From NCBI RefSeq assembly GCF_020171845.1, contig NZ_JAIVAM010000016.1:1-64000 (forward strand): a stretch of 64,000 nt of DNA, in the 5' to 3' direction. The notes below the pieces were generated by a model. The model was given only the letters and a program-made list of their open reading frames with translations. It was not told where the DNA came from and made no database searches. This document shows, in pieces, positions 8,600 to 18,057 of this stretch (the stretch's first letter is position 1; every line of letters begins with the position of its first letter). The DNA is from Cytobacillus kochii (GTDB lineage Bacteria > Bacillota > Bacilli > Bacillales > Cytobacillaceae). The translations under genes were made by a program, and so were the position numbers.

Positions 8600-10399
8600 A
8601 TGTGCGGTATTGTTGGATATATTGGTAACCAAGATTCAAAGGAAATTTTATTAAAAGGCTTAGAAAAGCTAGAATATAGAGGCTATGATTCTGCAGGTAT
8701 TGCAGTAGTTAATGAAGCTGGCGTGCAAGTTTTTAAAGAAAAAGGCAGAATTGCTGACCTTCGTGCGATTGTAGACGAAAAAGTTTTAGCGAATACAGGA
8801 ATCGGTCATACACGTTGGGCAACACATGGGGTACCTAGTCAAGAAAATGCACACCCTCATCAAAGTAATTCAGGTCGTTACACACTTGTTCATAACGGTG
8901 TGATTGAAAACTATGAACAGATGAAACGTGAATTTTTACAAGGTATAGAGCTGAAAAGTGAAACAGACACTGAAGTTATCGTACAAATGATTGATCAATT
9001 TGCTAAAGAACTCAGCACTGAAGAAGCTTTCCGCAAAACTTTGCAACAGCTTAAAGGCTCTTACGCTCTTGCGCTTGTAGATAATGAAGACAAGAGCACA
9101 ATCTATGTCGCGAAAAACAAAAGTCCATTATTAGTTGGTTTAGGAGAAGCATTCAATGTCGTGGCTTCTGATGCGATGGCAATGATTCAAATCACAGATC
9201 AATATGTAGAACTCATGGATAAAGAAATGGTAATGGTGACAAAAGATGGTGTAACAATTAAAAACCTTAAAGGGGAAACAATTGAACGTGCACCTTATAC
9301 AGCAGAACTTGATGCAAGCGATATTGAAAAAGGAACATACCCTCACTACATGCTAAAAGAAATCGATGAGCAACCACTTGTTCTTCGTAAGATCATTCAG
9401 AAATACCAGAATGACCAAGGAGAGCTAGCGATTGATGGAGAGATTCTTGATGCAATGAACAGTGCAGATCGTATCTACATTATCGCTGCCGGTACGTCTT
9501 ACCATGCTGGATTAGTCGGTAAGCAATATATTGAAAAAGTAGCGAAAGTTCCTGTTGAAGTGCATATCTCAAGTGAATTTGTTTATAACACACCGTTGCT
9601 ATCAGAAAAACCGTTATTCATCTTTATTTCACAAAGTGGGGAAACAGCTGATAGCCGTGCGGTATTAGTTAGTGTGAAAGAAATGGGACACCCAGCATTA
9701 ACGATTACAAATGTCCCTGGCTCAACCTTATCCCGTGAAGCAGACTACACGCTCTTATTACATGCTGGACCAGAAATTGCTGTCGCTTCTACAAAGGCAT
9801 ACACTGCCCAAGTAGCGGTATTAGCAATCTTAGCGGAGGTCACAGCGATTGCTAAAGGACGTGAATTAGAATTTAACCTTGTACAAGAATTAGGTATTGT
9901 TGCAAATGCGATGGAAACACTATGTGATTCAAAAGAAACTTTCGAAGACATCTCACGTAGCTTCCTATCAACAACAAGAAATGCCTTCTTCATCGGTCGA
10001 AGTATTGACTACTACGTAGGACTTGAAGGCGCATTAAAACTAAAAGAAATCTCTTATATCCAAGCAGAAGGTTTTGCTGGAGGAGAACTCAAACATGGTA
10101 CCATTGCTCTGATCGAAGACGGTACACCAATCATCGCCCTGGCAACACAAGAAGGCGTTAACCTAAGCATCCGCGGCAACGTTAAAGAAGTCGTCGCACG
10201 TGGAGCTAACCCATGCATCATCTCAATGAAAGGCCTAAACCAAGACGGTGACACATTCGTCCTCCCAGAAGTACACGAAATGCTCTCACCACTTGTTTCA
10301 GTTATTCCATTGCAGTTGATTTCTTATTACGCTGCTCTGCACCGTGACTGTGACGTAGATAAACCAAGAAACTTGGCTAAGTCGGTAACTGTTGAATAA
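8600..10399 (+). CDS. glmS: Glutamine-fructose-6-phosphate aminotransferase GlmS
   Basis: GlmS makes glucosamine-6-phosphate from fructose-6-phosphate and glutamine, the first committed step of wall amino-sugar synthesis. The N-terminal glutaminase domain starts with the catalytic Cys (MCGIVGYIG). Two SIS sugar-binding domains follow (AAGTSYHAG and SQSGETADS in the first). The C-terminus [13 protein letters not shown] is the near-invariant segment whose DNA is the attTn7 recognition site used by TnsD proteins. Expression is ribozyme-controlled. No terminator is seen before the Tn7-like end that starts 25 bp downstream. Confidence 0.97.
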   Translation: MCGIVGYIGNQDSKEILLKGLEKLEYRGYDSAGIAVVNEAGVQVFKEKGRIADLRAIVDEKVLANTGIGHTRWATHGVPSQENAHPHQSNSGRYTLVHNGVIENYEQMKREFLQGIELKSETDTEVIVQMIDQFAKELSTEEAFRKTLQQLKGSYALALVDNEDKSTIYVAKNKSPLLVGLGEAFNVVASDAMAMIQITDQYVELMDKEMVMVTKDGVTIKNLKGETIERAPYTAELDASDIEKGTYPHYMLKEIDEQPLVLRKIIQKYQNDQGELAIDGEILDAMNSADRIYIIAAGTSYHAGLVGKQYIEKVAKVPVEVHISSEFVYNTPLLSEKPLFIFISQSGETADSRAVLVSVKEMGHPALTITNVPGSTLSREADYTLLLHAGPEIAVASTKAYTAQVAVLAILAEVTAIAKGRELEFNLVQELGIVANAMETLCDSKETFEDISRSFLSTTRNAFFIGRSIDYYVGLEGALKLKEISYIQAEGFAGGELKHGTIALIEDGTPIIALATQEGVNLSIRGNVKEVVARGANPCIISMKGLNQDGDTFVLPEVHEMLSPLVSVIPLQLISYYAALHRDCDVDKPRNLAKSVTVE

Positions 10400-10424
10400 G
10401 AGGATTTTGTTGGATTTTAGAATT

Positions 10425-10514
10425 TGTAGTTTTAAAATAAAGTTTAACTGTTTATAAAAAAGTTTGACCGTTTTAAAAAAGGATTAACCGTTTATAAAAA
10501 AGTTGCACCGTTTT
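10425..10514 (+). repeat. Right end of the glmS-linked Tn7-like element (R1)
   Basis: The end starts with TGTAGTTTTAAAATAAAGT exactly 25 bp after the glmS stop, the classic attTn7 spacing. Four TnsB-type sites of the form AGTTnnACCGTTT begin at 10441, 10461, 10481 and 10501, a strict 20-bp period. Tn7 right ends likewise carry four packed TnsB sites. The five bases before it are GAATT; I found no left end with that flank in the window. Confidence 0.85.
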
Positions 10515-10550
10515 ACCCCTTTGGATATGATTGTCTAAAGGGGTGTTTTT
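10515..10550 (+). promoter_or_regulatory. Hairpin hiding the tnsA ribosome binding site
   Basis: ACCCCTTT (10515-10522) pairs with AAAGGGGT (10537-10544), then GTTTTT and directly the tnsA ATG. The right arm is the only ribosome binding site for tnsA. A transcript reading through from glmS would fold this hairpin and either terminate at the T-run or block translation, while one started inside the loop would not. Confidence 0.55.
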
Positions 10551-10790
10551 ATGTCCAAAAGAAAAAGAACATCTACAGTGGAAAAATGGATCAAAGAAGG
10601 TCGTGGTACAGGAACAGGTACAGACTACCGGCCATGGCTAAAGATTCAAGATGTTTCCTCATTAGGTCGGTCAACGAGGTTAAAAGGCATTAAAACTAGT
10701 AGACAGCACGAATTTTTATCAGACTTAGAGCGAAACTACTTTTACTTGACTGAATTTTCTGATGTTATTACAGATATAAGAGAGCAGTGA
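10551..10790 (+). pseudogene. tnsA: tnsA, N-terminal 79 codons only (broken)
   Basis: TnsA is the Tn7 endonuclease that cuts the 5' ends of the transposon so that it is excised cleanly. The remnant (79 aa against about 273 in Tn7) has the typical N-terminus RPWLKIQDVSSLGRSTRLKG and FLSDLE, whose Glu60 corresponds to catalytic E63. A TGA follows TDIREQ, and the rest, with the catalytic Asp, Gln and Lys, is absent. The next in-frame material is already tnsB, so about 570 bp of tnsA were deleted. It cannot make an active nuclease. Confidence 0.85.
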
Positions 10791-10860
10791 ATTATCCGAC
10801 CTTCGAATTCAGAAAAGAGATGAGGGTTGGTCGATTATTCAACATTATTGTTTAGAACAC

Positions 10861-12735
10861 ATGGAAGCATTGCTTCAAAAAGGTGGTCGTGAAAAGAAAA
10901 TAAAAGAAATTGCAGATGAAAGTGGAACAAGTTCTACGAAAATAAAAAAGCTACTTAGCCGTTATTGGCAGCGAGGTATGACGAAAAATGCAATGCTCCC
11001 TGATTACTCGAATTCGGGAGGAAAAGGTAAAACAAAAACTTTAAATAAAGCTAAGGTAGGTCGCCCACGAAAGGTGAGTATCAGTAATGAATATCAAACA
11101 GGTATTAATATTACGGATGAAGTAAAAGTTCAATTTGAACACGCCATTAACAAGTATTACCGAGCTTCAAATAACTATTCGTTGAAAGATGTTTATAATT
11201 TCATTCTGCGTGACTTCTATTCTGATCGCTATAAGGAAAATGGTGAGATGAAGTACCGTATTTGGGATGCCACTCGAATTCCCTCATATCATCAATTTTA
11301 CTATTGGTTTAAAAAACTTGAAGACCCAAAAAAAGATATTCAGTTCCGTAAAAGTACAAAAGAATATGAATTGAAATATCGCCCTATTTTAAGTGACTCT
11401 AAATCGGAAACAAATGGTCCAGGTACTAGATTTCAAGTTGATGCTACCATTGCGGATATTTACTTGGTTAGTTCGCTTGATGTAAATAAAGTAATTGGGC
11501 GACCAGTTATTTATGCAGTACTTGATGTGTATTCACGTATTATTACAGGTCTTTATGTTGGACTAGAAGGTCCATCATGGATTGGTGCAATGATGGCTTT
11601 AGATAATATGATCGCAGATAAAGTAGAATTTTGTAAGCAATATGGAATTGATATTACTCCTGAGCAATGGCCAACACATCATTTGCCTGAAATTATTATT
11701 GCTGACCGAGGTGAGTTTGAAGGGTATTCGGTAGAGAATTTAATTAATAATCTTAATCTTAAAATTGAGAATACTACAGCTTATCGTGGGGATTTGAAAG
11801 GGATTGTTGAAAGGAAATTCCGTACGTTTAATGGGAAGGTAAAGCAAAAAGCTCCCGGAGCAATTCAAAAGGAATATCGAGAACGAGGAGATCAGGATTA
11901 TCGCTTAAATGCTACTCTGAATTTAAAGGAATTTACATCTCTAATTATTACAATGGCGCTGTATCATAACCAAAAGGTCATTGATAAATATCCTGTTGAA
12001 AAAGAAATGGTAGCTGATGGACTAGTGCCAACGCCAATTAACTTATGGAATTGGGGCATTCAAAATCGTAAAGGAAGACTAAGAAAAGTTGATAGAAATG
12101 TACTTCGTTTGAACGTGCTTCCAAGAGGAAAAGCGACAGTTTCAAGAGCTGGAATCAAGTTTAAAAACCTTCTATATGGTTCTCGCCAAGCGATTGAAGA
12201 GCAATGGTATTTGAAGTTGAAAAATAGAAGTTTAGAAATCGTTTATGATCCGCGACATATTGAAAAAATCTATATTCCTCACGATAACGGAATGGATTTT
12301 GAAACATGTATTTTATTAGAACCTAGTCAGCAATATAAAGGTGACTTCTTAGAAGAAATTGTCTTCCAACAACAACTTCGGAATGAACTAGAAGAAATGG
12401 AACGAACAAATCAAATTCAGCTCACAGTAAATACTGATGCTGCATTGGAAGAAATTATTAAAAAAGCTGTGAAGAACAAAAAACAATCTTTTAATCAACC
12501 AACAAGTAAGAAAGCTAAAATAGCTGCTATTCGTGATAACAAGGATGTTGAAAAACAGTTAAACCGTGAAACTGAAAAGTTTGATTTATCACCTAATAAA
12601 GTTAGTGAAGCAGCTGAAGTAATCGACTTCGTTACAAAAGAGAAGATTGATGAAACACCACCTAAGAAATCAAGCTCACGTCTTATGGAAAAACTAAAGA
12701 AGAAGCGAGATGAGGAATTTGGGAAAGACAAATGA
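10861..12735 (+). CDS. tnsB: TnsB transposase, lacking its N-terminus
   Basis: TnsB is the DDE transposase that binds the ends and joins 3' ends to target DNA. From the ATG at 10861 it is 624 aa. The triad is D194 (QVDATIADIYL), D282 (IIADRGE) and E317 (KGIVERKF). Each lies 79 residues earlier than in Tn7 TnsB (D273, D361, E396). In-frame TnsB-like codons continue upstream to 10789 (LSDLRIQKRDEGW) without a start codon, so about 55 residues of the end-binding region are lost at the tnsA junction. The ATG has no evident binding site, so expression is doubtful. A helix-turn-helix is present near residues 14-40. It runs almost into tnsC. Confidence 0.85.
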   Translation: MEALLQKGGREKKIKEIADESGTSSTKIKKLLSRYWQRGMTKNAMLPDYSNSGGKGKTKTLNKAKVGRPRKVSISNEYQTGINITDEVKVQFEHAINKYYRASNNYSLKDVYNFILRDFYSDRYKENGEMKYRIWDATRIPSYHQFYYWFKKLEDPKKDIQFRKSTKEYELKYRPILSDSKSETNGPGTRFQVDATIADIYLVSSLDVNKVIGRPVIYAVLDVYSRIITGLYVGLEGPSWIGAMMALDNMIADKVEFCKQYGIDITPEQWPTHHLPEIIIADRGEFEGYSVENLINNLNLKIENTTAYRGDLKGIVERKFRTFNGKVKQKAPGAIQKEYRERGDQDYRLNATLNLKEFTSLIITMALYHNQKVIDKYPVEKEMVADGLVPTPINLWNWGIQNRKGRLRKVDRNVLRLNVLPRGKATVSRAGIKFKNLLYGSRQAIEEQWYLKLKNRSLEIVYDPRHIEKIYIPHDNGMDFETCILLEPSQQYKGDFLEEIVFQQQLRNELEEMERTNQIQLTVNTDAALEEIIKKAVKNKKQSFNQPTSKKAKIAAIRDNKDVEKQLNRETEKFDLSPNKVSEAAEVIDFVTKEKIDETPPKKSSSRLMEKLKKKRDEEFGKDK

Positions 12736-12736
12736 C

Positions 12737-14401
12737 ATGGTTGTCTTAAAAGGAGATTTTGAGAAAGGTGTCTATAAGGAGCAACTTTTAAGTGAATATA
12801 CCAATAATCCCTTCATCGAAGCTCTTCCACCTATATTCAATGAGGATGATGTGCTAGAGCGATTTATGGTGACCCCACGAATTAGTGATCAAGATAAGTT
12901 AAGTGAAACGAATATTCGTTACCACGTCTTAAAACGTGTGAAAAATTTTATCCAGCCGTTACCGATTCATTTCGAGGTAGAACGTCGATTGTCTACATTG
13001 ATTCGGCGAGGTTATTTAGCGCGTAACCCATTAGATAGAACATTTCTAGAACGTGTTCGTGTGTTGCATGAATTGCGTGAGGAAGAGGAAACGGCTCACA
13101 AATATATAGATGAACGACTAAATTATATTCGTTCAACTGCCGATAGCTTATCCATTATCGGTATTTCTGGAATTGGTAAAACAACAGCAATTGAACGTCT
13201 TTTGCTTATGTATCCACAGGTGATCAAGCATGAAGAATATAAGGGACAACCGTTTAATCGAACCCAAATTGTATGGCTCAAAATTGACTGTCCTTATGAC
13301 GGAAGCTTATCTACCCTTTGTAAAAGCTTCTTTAAAGCGATTGATGATTTACTAGAAACACGATATCTTGAAAAATTCGGGTACCTAAACCGGGTGACAT
13401 CGACAATGCTGTTGCATATGACATCACTGGCAAGCATGTATGGTATCGGTGTTCTAGTAATTGATGAAATCCAGCACTTATTACATTCTAAAAACGATCA
13501 GGAAGAAATGCTTAATTTTTTTGTAACGTTGTCCAATACAGTTGGTATTCCAACAGTCTTAATCGGTACTTCTAAAGCGCAAAAACTATTCAAAGGAAAC
13601 TTCAGACAGGCAAGACGTGCTGCAAGTGAAGCAGTTATTTGGGATCGTATGGCGGAAGATAGTGAAGAATGGGAGTTCTTCCTAGAAACGCTTTGGGAAT
13701 TACAGTGCTTAAAAACCCAATCCAAGCTTACAGAGGAAACGAAAAAGGCATTTTATTATGAATGCCAAGGGATAACTTCTGTTGCTGTAAACTTATTTAT
13801 TCTAGCACAAGAAAGAGCATTGTTTGATGAGGATAATCCGAATGAAATTATTACACCAAAAGTATTAAAAAAGACTGCCAAAGACGATATGCAAATGATT
13901 CAACCGATGATGACAGCTATTCAGAAGAACAATTTGGCTGAAATGACGAAATATGAAGATATCATGATCAACCTTGATGAAATAATGCTGAATCATAAGC
14001 GAAATACAGAAGTTACAGGGCGTATTCAAGAAGCGTTTAGGGAACGCCAAAATACAATCCAGTATAAACGCCAAGACACTATAGAAACTTTAAGTGTCGA
14101 AGTGGCAGCCCTAGGTATTTTTGATAGTTTGAAAGATAACGACATTAAAAAACTCGTACAAAAAATAGTCGGTGAAAATCCACTTGATATTGATTTTCAC
14201 CAGCTTAAATCAGATGTAATTCAGCAGGCGATTGCATTAAATCAACAAAAGAAGGAACAAAAAGATAAGCCAAAAGTGAAAAATGCAGAGGTTTTACCAT
14301 TACTAACGCTAAGAAAGCGAGCATTGGACAAAAAGCAACATCCTCATGAATTATTGAAAGCAAATGGATACATTAAAAATCCTTTGAAGGAATTCTACTA
14401 G
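12737..14401 (+). CDS. tnsC: TnsC, AAA+ transposition regulator
   Basis: TnsC is the ATP-dependent matchmaker that forms filaments on target DNA marked by TnsD or TnsE and recruits TnsAB. Walker A is GISGIGKTTAIERLL and Walker B GVLVIDEIQHL. The N-terminal NNPFIEALPP and FIQPLP segments match Tn7 TnsC, as does the length (554 against 555 aa). The frame opens at 12710, but ATG 12737 directly follows the tnsB stop and aligns with the family start. Followed after 11 bases by tnsD. Confidence 0.93.
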   Translation: MVVLKGDFEKGVYKEQLLSEYTNNPFIEALPPIFNEDDVLERFMVTPRISDQDKLSETNIRYHVLKRVKNFIQPLPIHFEVERRLSTLIRRGYLARNPLDRTFLERVRVLHELREEEETAHKYIDERLNYIRSTADSLSIIGISGIGKTTAIERLLLMYPQVIKHEEYKGQPFNRTQIVWLKIDCPYDGSLSTLCKSFFKAIDDLLETRYLEKFGYLNRVTSTMLLHMTSLASMYGIGVLVIDEIQHLLHSKNDQEEMLNFFVTLSNTVGIPTVLIGTSKAQKLFKGNFRQARRAASEAVIWDRMAEDSEEWEFFLETLWELQCLKTQSKLTEETKKAFYYECQGITSVAVNLFILAQERALFDEDNPNEIITPKVLKKTAKDDMQMIQPMMTAIQKNNLAEMTKYEDIMINLDEIMLNHKRNTEVTGRIQEAFRERQNTIQYKRQDTIETLSVEVAALGIFDSLKDNDIKKLVQKIVGENPLDIDFHQLKSDVIQQAIALNQQKKEQKDKPKVKNAEVLPLLTLRKRALDKKQHPHELLKANGYIKNPLKEFY

Positions 14402-14412
14402 GAGGGAATCAA

Positions 14413-16281
14413 ATGCTGCCATTCTTTACGGATCCATATCCAGATGAATTGATATATTCGGCGATTGCGCGATATCACTTTTACAGTGGAAATATTGATT
14501 ACAAAGATACATTGGAAGAAGTGTTTCAAAGTCGTTCTGTAATACCGAGTGTAGAGATTGGTAGTCATTTTTCTATATTAGCTGAGCAATTAGGCTCCAA
14601 CTATTCTGTTGAAAGCTTATTAGCTAAGCATACGATCTACCCTTACTATGCTTCGTTTCTTTCCAAGCAACGCCAGAAAGAACTTCTACAAGATGTTCAA
14701 GTAGATGGAAAAGGACTTTATACAAGACTTGGCATAGTTGCAGGAAGCATTTGCAGAAAGAATGGACTCTTTTATTGCCCAGAGTGTGCAACTAATGATA
14801 TTGAGCAACATGGAGAACCCTATTTTCATCGTGAGCACCAGCTACAAGGGATTGATTTCTGTGCACATCATGAACTGAAATTAATGAAGTATCCTATCGA
14901 TTTTTCAAAGCAAAGTCGAATTGAGTTTATTCGATTTGATAAAAAGCTAATGAACTTATCAATGATTCAAGAAGTTGAACTAAAAGAGTTTATAGCCATT
15001 CAAATTGCTTTAGCAAAGATGGCTTATCAACTGCTGCAAGTTCCAATACATCAATTTTCAAGAGAATCTATTAATCTTAAATATCGTGTTCTTTTACGGG
15101 AGCGTAATTTAATAACAACGTCTAATCGAATTCGGCAAAAGGAGCTATACAAAGCATTTCAATCAAAGTTCCCAAAAGGCTTTTTAGATGAGTACGAATC
15201 AGCAATCAATGTAAATGATGAATACAATTGGCTGAAGGTCATTACACGCAATCTAAAACGTCATGTACATCCTTTCCGTCATTTGCTTATTCTTTATTTC
15301 TTAGAACAAGATTTGGAGTCCTTTTTACAAATTGAAGCTGATACAGGTCCTTTCGGTAGTGGCCCATGGCCCTGTTTAAATAAAGCAGCTAATCATTATA
15401 AGGAATTTGTGATTCATGAAGTAAATGTTACAAGGGATTTTAAATCAAATGCACCCATTGGCACGTTTGAATGCTCTTGTGGCTTTATTTACGCTAGAAA
15501 GGGTCCTGATAGATTATCTGAAGATAAATATCGTATTGGACGTACAAAAGCGTATGGAGATGTCTGGAAGGCTAAATTACGTGAATTAGCAGTTGATGGA
15601 ACCTACAGTATAAGAGCATTAGCTAGAATGCTTGGCGTGGATTCGAAAACAGTTAAAGGACATCTTGCCTCAGTTGAGAAAATAGAGAAATTACCTGATA
15701 AAGTTTTCCCACCAATGTTACATATGTATCGAAAGCAATTATTAAAAGGAATGCAGCAATATCCAAGTTACTCGAGAACACAAATTCGTCAATGTTTACC
15801 GAAAGAATATATTTACTTATATCGAAATGATAAAGAATGGCTGTTTGAACAGTTACCTATAATTCAGGCGAAGGAAAAGCCAAAATCAATTGTCAATTGG
15901 GACGTACGTGATCGAGAATATCTTTCTAAAATTAAACAGCTTTACAAAGAATTAATTGAACTGGAAAAGCCCGTACGTATCACGATTTCGATAATTGGGA
16001 AACGTCTAGGAATCTTATCAAATTTGGAGAAACATCTTGATAAGCTGCCACAAACTGAAAAATATCTAAATAAAATTACGGAATCTATACAACAGTTTCA
16101 GATTCGACGATGCTGTAAAATTATTGATCGTATGTTGCTGGAGCAAGAACCAGTTTTATTATGGAAAGTACAGCGTATTGGCGCTGTTAAGTCACATCAT
16201 TTTCACGAAATAAAACCGTATTTGGAAGAGTATTTACGAACAAAACAGGAAGTGAAAAGTTATGAGCAAACAACAGGTTAA
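14413..16281 (+). CDS. tnsD: TnsD/TniQ target-site selector for glmS
   Basis: TnsD binds the 3' end of glmS and sends the transposon to the neutral site behind it; the location of this element fits that job. The N-terminus (LPFFTDPYPDELIYSAIARYHFYSG) is the TniQ signature. A CCCH zinc finger lies near residues 135-156 (CPEC...DFCAHH). A helix-turn-helix (TYSIRALARMLGVDSKTVKGHL) is near 400. At 622 aa it is longer than Tn7 TnsD (508), mostly through an extended C-terminus. The AGGAGGG site is strong, and the end overlaps tnsE by 20 bases. Confidence 0.92.
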   Translation: MLPFFTDPYPDELIYSAIARYHFYSGNIDYKDTLEEVFQSRSVIPSVEIGSHFSILAEQLGSNYSVESLLAKHTIYPYYASFLSKQRQKELLQDVQVDGKGLYTRLGIVAGSICRKNGLFYCPECATNDIEQHGEPYFHREHQLQGIDFCAHHELKLMKYPIDFSKQSRIEFIRFDKKLMNLSMIQEVELKEFIAIQIALAKMAYQLLQVPIHQFSRESINLKYRVLLRERNLITTSNRIRQKELYKAFQSKFPKGFLDEYESAINVNDEYNWLKVITRNLKRHVHPFRHLLILYFLEQDLESFLQIEADTGPFGSGPWPCLNKAANHYKEFVIHEVNVTRDFKSNAPIGTFECSCGFIYARKGPDRLSEDKYRIGRTKAYGDVWKAKLRELAVDGTYSIRALARMLGVDSKTVKGHLASVEKIEKLPDKVFPPMLHMYRKQLLKGMQQYPSYSRTQIRQCLPKEYIYLYRNDKEWLFEQLPIIQAKEKPKSIVNWDVRDREYLSKIKQLYKELIELEKPVRITISIIGKRLGILSNLEKHLDKLPQTEKYLNKITESIQQFQIRRCCKIIDRMLLEQEPVLLWKVQRIGAVKSHHFHEIKPYLEEYLRTKQEVKSYEQTTG

Positions 16282-17794
16282 ACTAGCTTGGCCTTTTGCT
16301 AAAGGTGAAAAAGCACAACTAATATGGATTGGTGAGCCATTTCGATATGATCATAAAATGATAATCAAAGCTTATTTTCGCTCACAAGGTCGTACAGAAG
16401 GTATATTAATGGATTGGGGTACATTACCATGCTTAGCAATCCAACATTATTATACTGATGGCATCATAACGGCTAGTCAAGTTTCTGAAAGTGTACAAGA
16501 AATCGATATGACTATTTATCCTAATAAAGTTAAATTTCACGAACGCCCTTGGTCTATTCAAGGAAGCAGTGATCCTGCAACTTCCCGTAGTTTCGTGTTC
16601 TCTTTTGATGGAAAGAATGTGATTTTACCAGTCATTGAAGTATTGCGTAGCATTTTAGCTCCGAACGGCTTCCTTTTATATCGCTTGTTTGAATCGAATT
16701 CATTTCCTCAGTTCTTCACAGAAACATATGAACCTAATAAAATCCATCTTAGCTTTTCATCACAATATGAATTGAAATACACAAAGACAACGTTCATTTA
16801 TCAATTGGTGTGGTTGCTAACGAATCGAGACCTACGACAAGCCTATGAAAATATAGCATTTACTTGGTTGCAGGAAAAGACTTTGAAGTTCGAATGGAAC
16901 TTTACACAACCGATTACAATAACAGCTCGTGTAAAGGAGAAGAATAACACGTGTACAGTATTACAAATTGTTAATGTGAAAAATAAAGATATTCCGTACC
17001 AACATATTTCGATTTCGCATCCAGAAATACAAAATCAAGAGAAATCCAATGAGGCAAAGAAATACACTTATCGTTTTCTAAATAGACAGGGTGATGAAGA
17101 GGGCTTTACATTAGATGAACAAGTAGATGGTTCTACAGAAGACTTTGATCTTGTACAAATGAATCAGTTGAAACATGAATATACATCGGTACCCAAAATC
17201 AAACGAATTAAAAGTAGTTCCTCAAAGCAGCGAACGAAAGAAGATGAAAATACTAAGAAATACTATGGCAGCAATGATTCAATTCGATCTACAGCAGACA
17301 CTGGAGGTCAAAAACTAGCAAGAGGAATAGAACATCAAATGTTATCTGAAATTCAAGTACAAGGTGAATTGCAAGATTTCATTAATGTCCTTAGAATAAT
17401 GGAGCAATATCCAGAAGTAAGTGCGATACGAGCATTTATAGATGTGTTACCAGAGGGAATTGGAGACCGCAGATTTACGAAATTGAGTGATAATATCACG
17501 AAACGACGTTATGTGATTGCAGAAGTATATATGATAAGTGGGAAGAAATTCAATATTATTGAAGTTGAGCGAGAAGATCGCTCTTTATCAATGCTAATTT
17601 TATCATCACTTGCAATAAATGATTGGAAATCGATTTATGATAGATTGTTAGTAAACCTTGTGAATGATAGTGGTACGTGGACAAGTAAGTCGCTGAAAAG
17701 TATTGAGGAGAGTAGGGTTACAGTGATGAAAGCTAAACACAGTTCTAAAGGGGTTAAGCATAAGGCTGAAATTCTATTAAATAAGTTAGAATAG
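16262..17794 (+). CDS. tnsE: TnsE, plasmid/replication-fork target selector
   Basis: TnsE directs Tn7-type elements into DNA undergoing discontinuous replication, mainly conjugating plasmids, by binding recessed 3' ends and the sliding clamp. The 510 aa compare with 538 in Tn7. The conserved C-terminal half includes KRRYVIAEVYMISGKKFNIIEVEREDRSLS. The middle (about 290-350) is a low-complexity charged linker. Its start lies inside tnsD, so translation is coupled. Its presence matters here because conjugation genes are joined to Tn7-like ends further on. Confidence 0.9.
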   Translation: MSKQQVKLAWPFAKGEKAQLIWIGEPFRYDHKMIIKAYFRSQGRTEGILMDWGTLPCLAIQHYYTDGIITASQVSESVQEIDMTIYPNKVKFHERPWSIQGSSDPATSRSFVFSFDGKNVILPVIEVLRSILAPNGFLLYRLFESNSFPQFFTETYEPNKIHLSFSSQYELKYTKTTFIYQLVWLLTNRDLRQAYENIAFTWLQEKTLKFEWNFTQPITITARVKEKNNTCTVLQIVNVKNKDIPYQHISISHPEIQNQEKSNEAKKYTYRFLNRQGDEEGFTLDEQVDGSTEDFDLVQMNQLKHEYTSVPKIKRIKSSSSKQRTKEDENTKKYYGSNDSIRSTADTGGQKLARGIEHQMLSEIQVQGELQDFINVLRIMEQYPEVSAIRAFIDVLPEGIGDRRFTKLSDNITKRRYVIAEVYMISGKKFNIIEVEREDRSLSMLILSSLAINDWKSIYDRLLVNLVNDSGTWTSKSLKSIEESRVTVMKAKHSSKGVKHKAEILLNKLE

Positions 17795-18004
17795 CAGTGA
17801 AGATTTGAGTAAAGGAATAAATGAAATACCTCTTCCCTCAAAGAATAATCCAAATATTTCCCCGAATTAATTCACGCTATATACACTTACAATAACTAAT
17901 TCGAGAGCTATCACCAATACTTCGTAATCAAAACGGTGCGACTTCTTTAACTTACATAAAACAATTACGCTAAGAGTGACTAAGTATATTATTTACTTTC
18001 TTTG
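17795..18004. other. Gap after tnsE with a single inverted TnsB-type site
   Basis: No gene is seen. AAAACGGTGCGACTT at 17930-17944 is the reverse complement of the R1-type site (compare AGTTGCACCGTTTT). One site without the TGT terminus is not a left end; it may be a remnant of one. Confidence 0.35.
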
Positions 18005-18033
18005 TTGACAATAGTTAAGAGTGTTAACAGTAT
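18005..18033 (+). promoter_or_regulatory. Promoter of the zinc dehydrogenase gene
   Basis: TTGACA (18005-18010), 17 bases, CAGTAT (18028-18033), then AGGAGGG and the ATG at 18058. The -35 is perfect and the -10 weak. Confidence 0.5.
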
Positions 18034-18057
18034 TAGAAATAGGAGGGCCCTGCATTT

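Noticed and set aside
10789..12735. An active TnsA-TnsB fusion protein
   Set aside because: The tnsA part ends at a TGA in a different frame and lacks three catalytic residues; a fusion would need frameshifting and still be inactive as a nuclease.
17930..17944. Single inverted TnsB-type site after tnsE as the left end of the glmS-linked element
   Set aside because: There is only one site and no TGT/ACA terminus with the ACTTTATTT block, so it does not qualify as an end.
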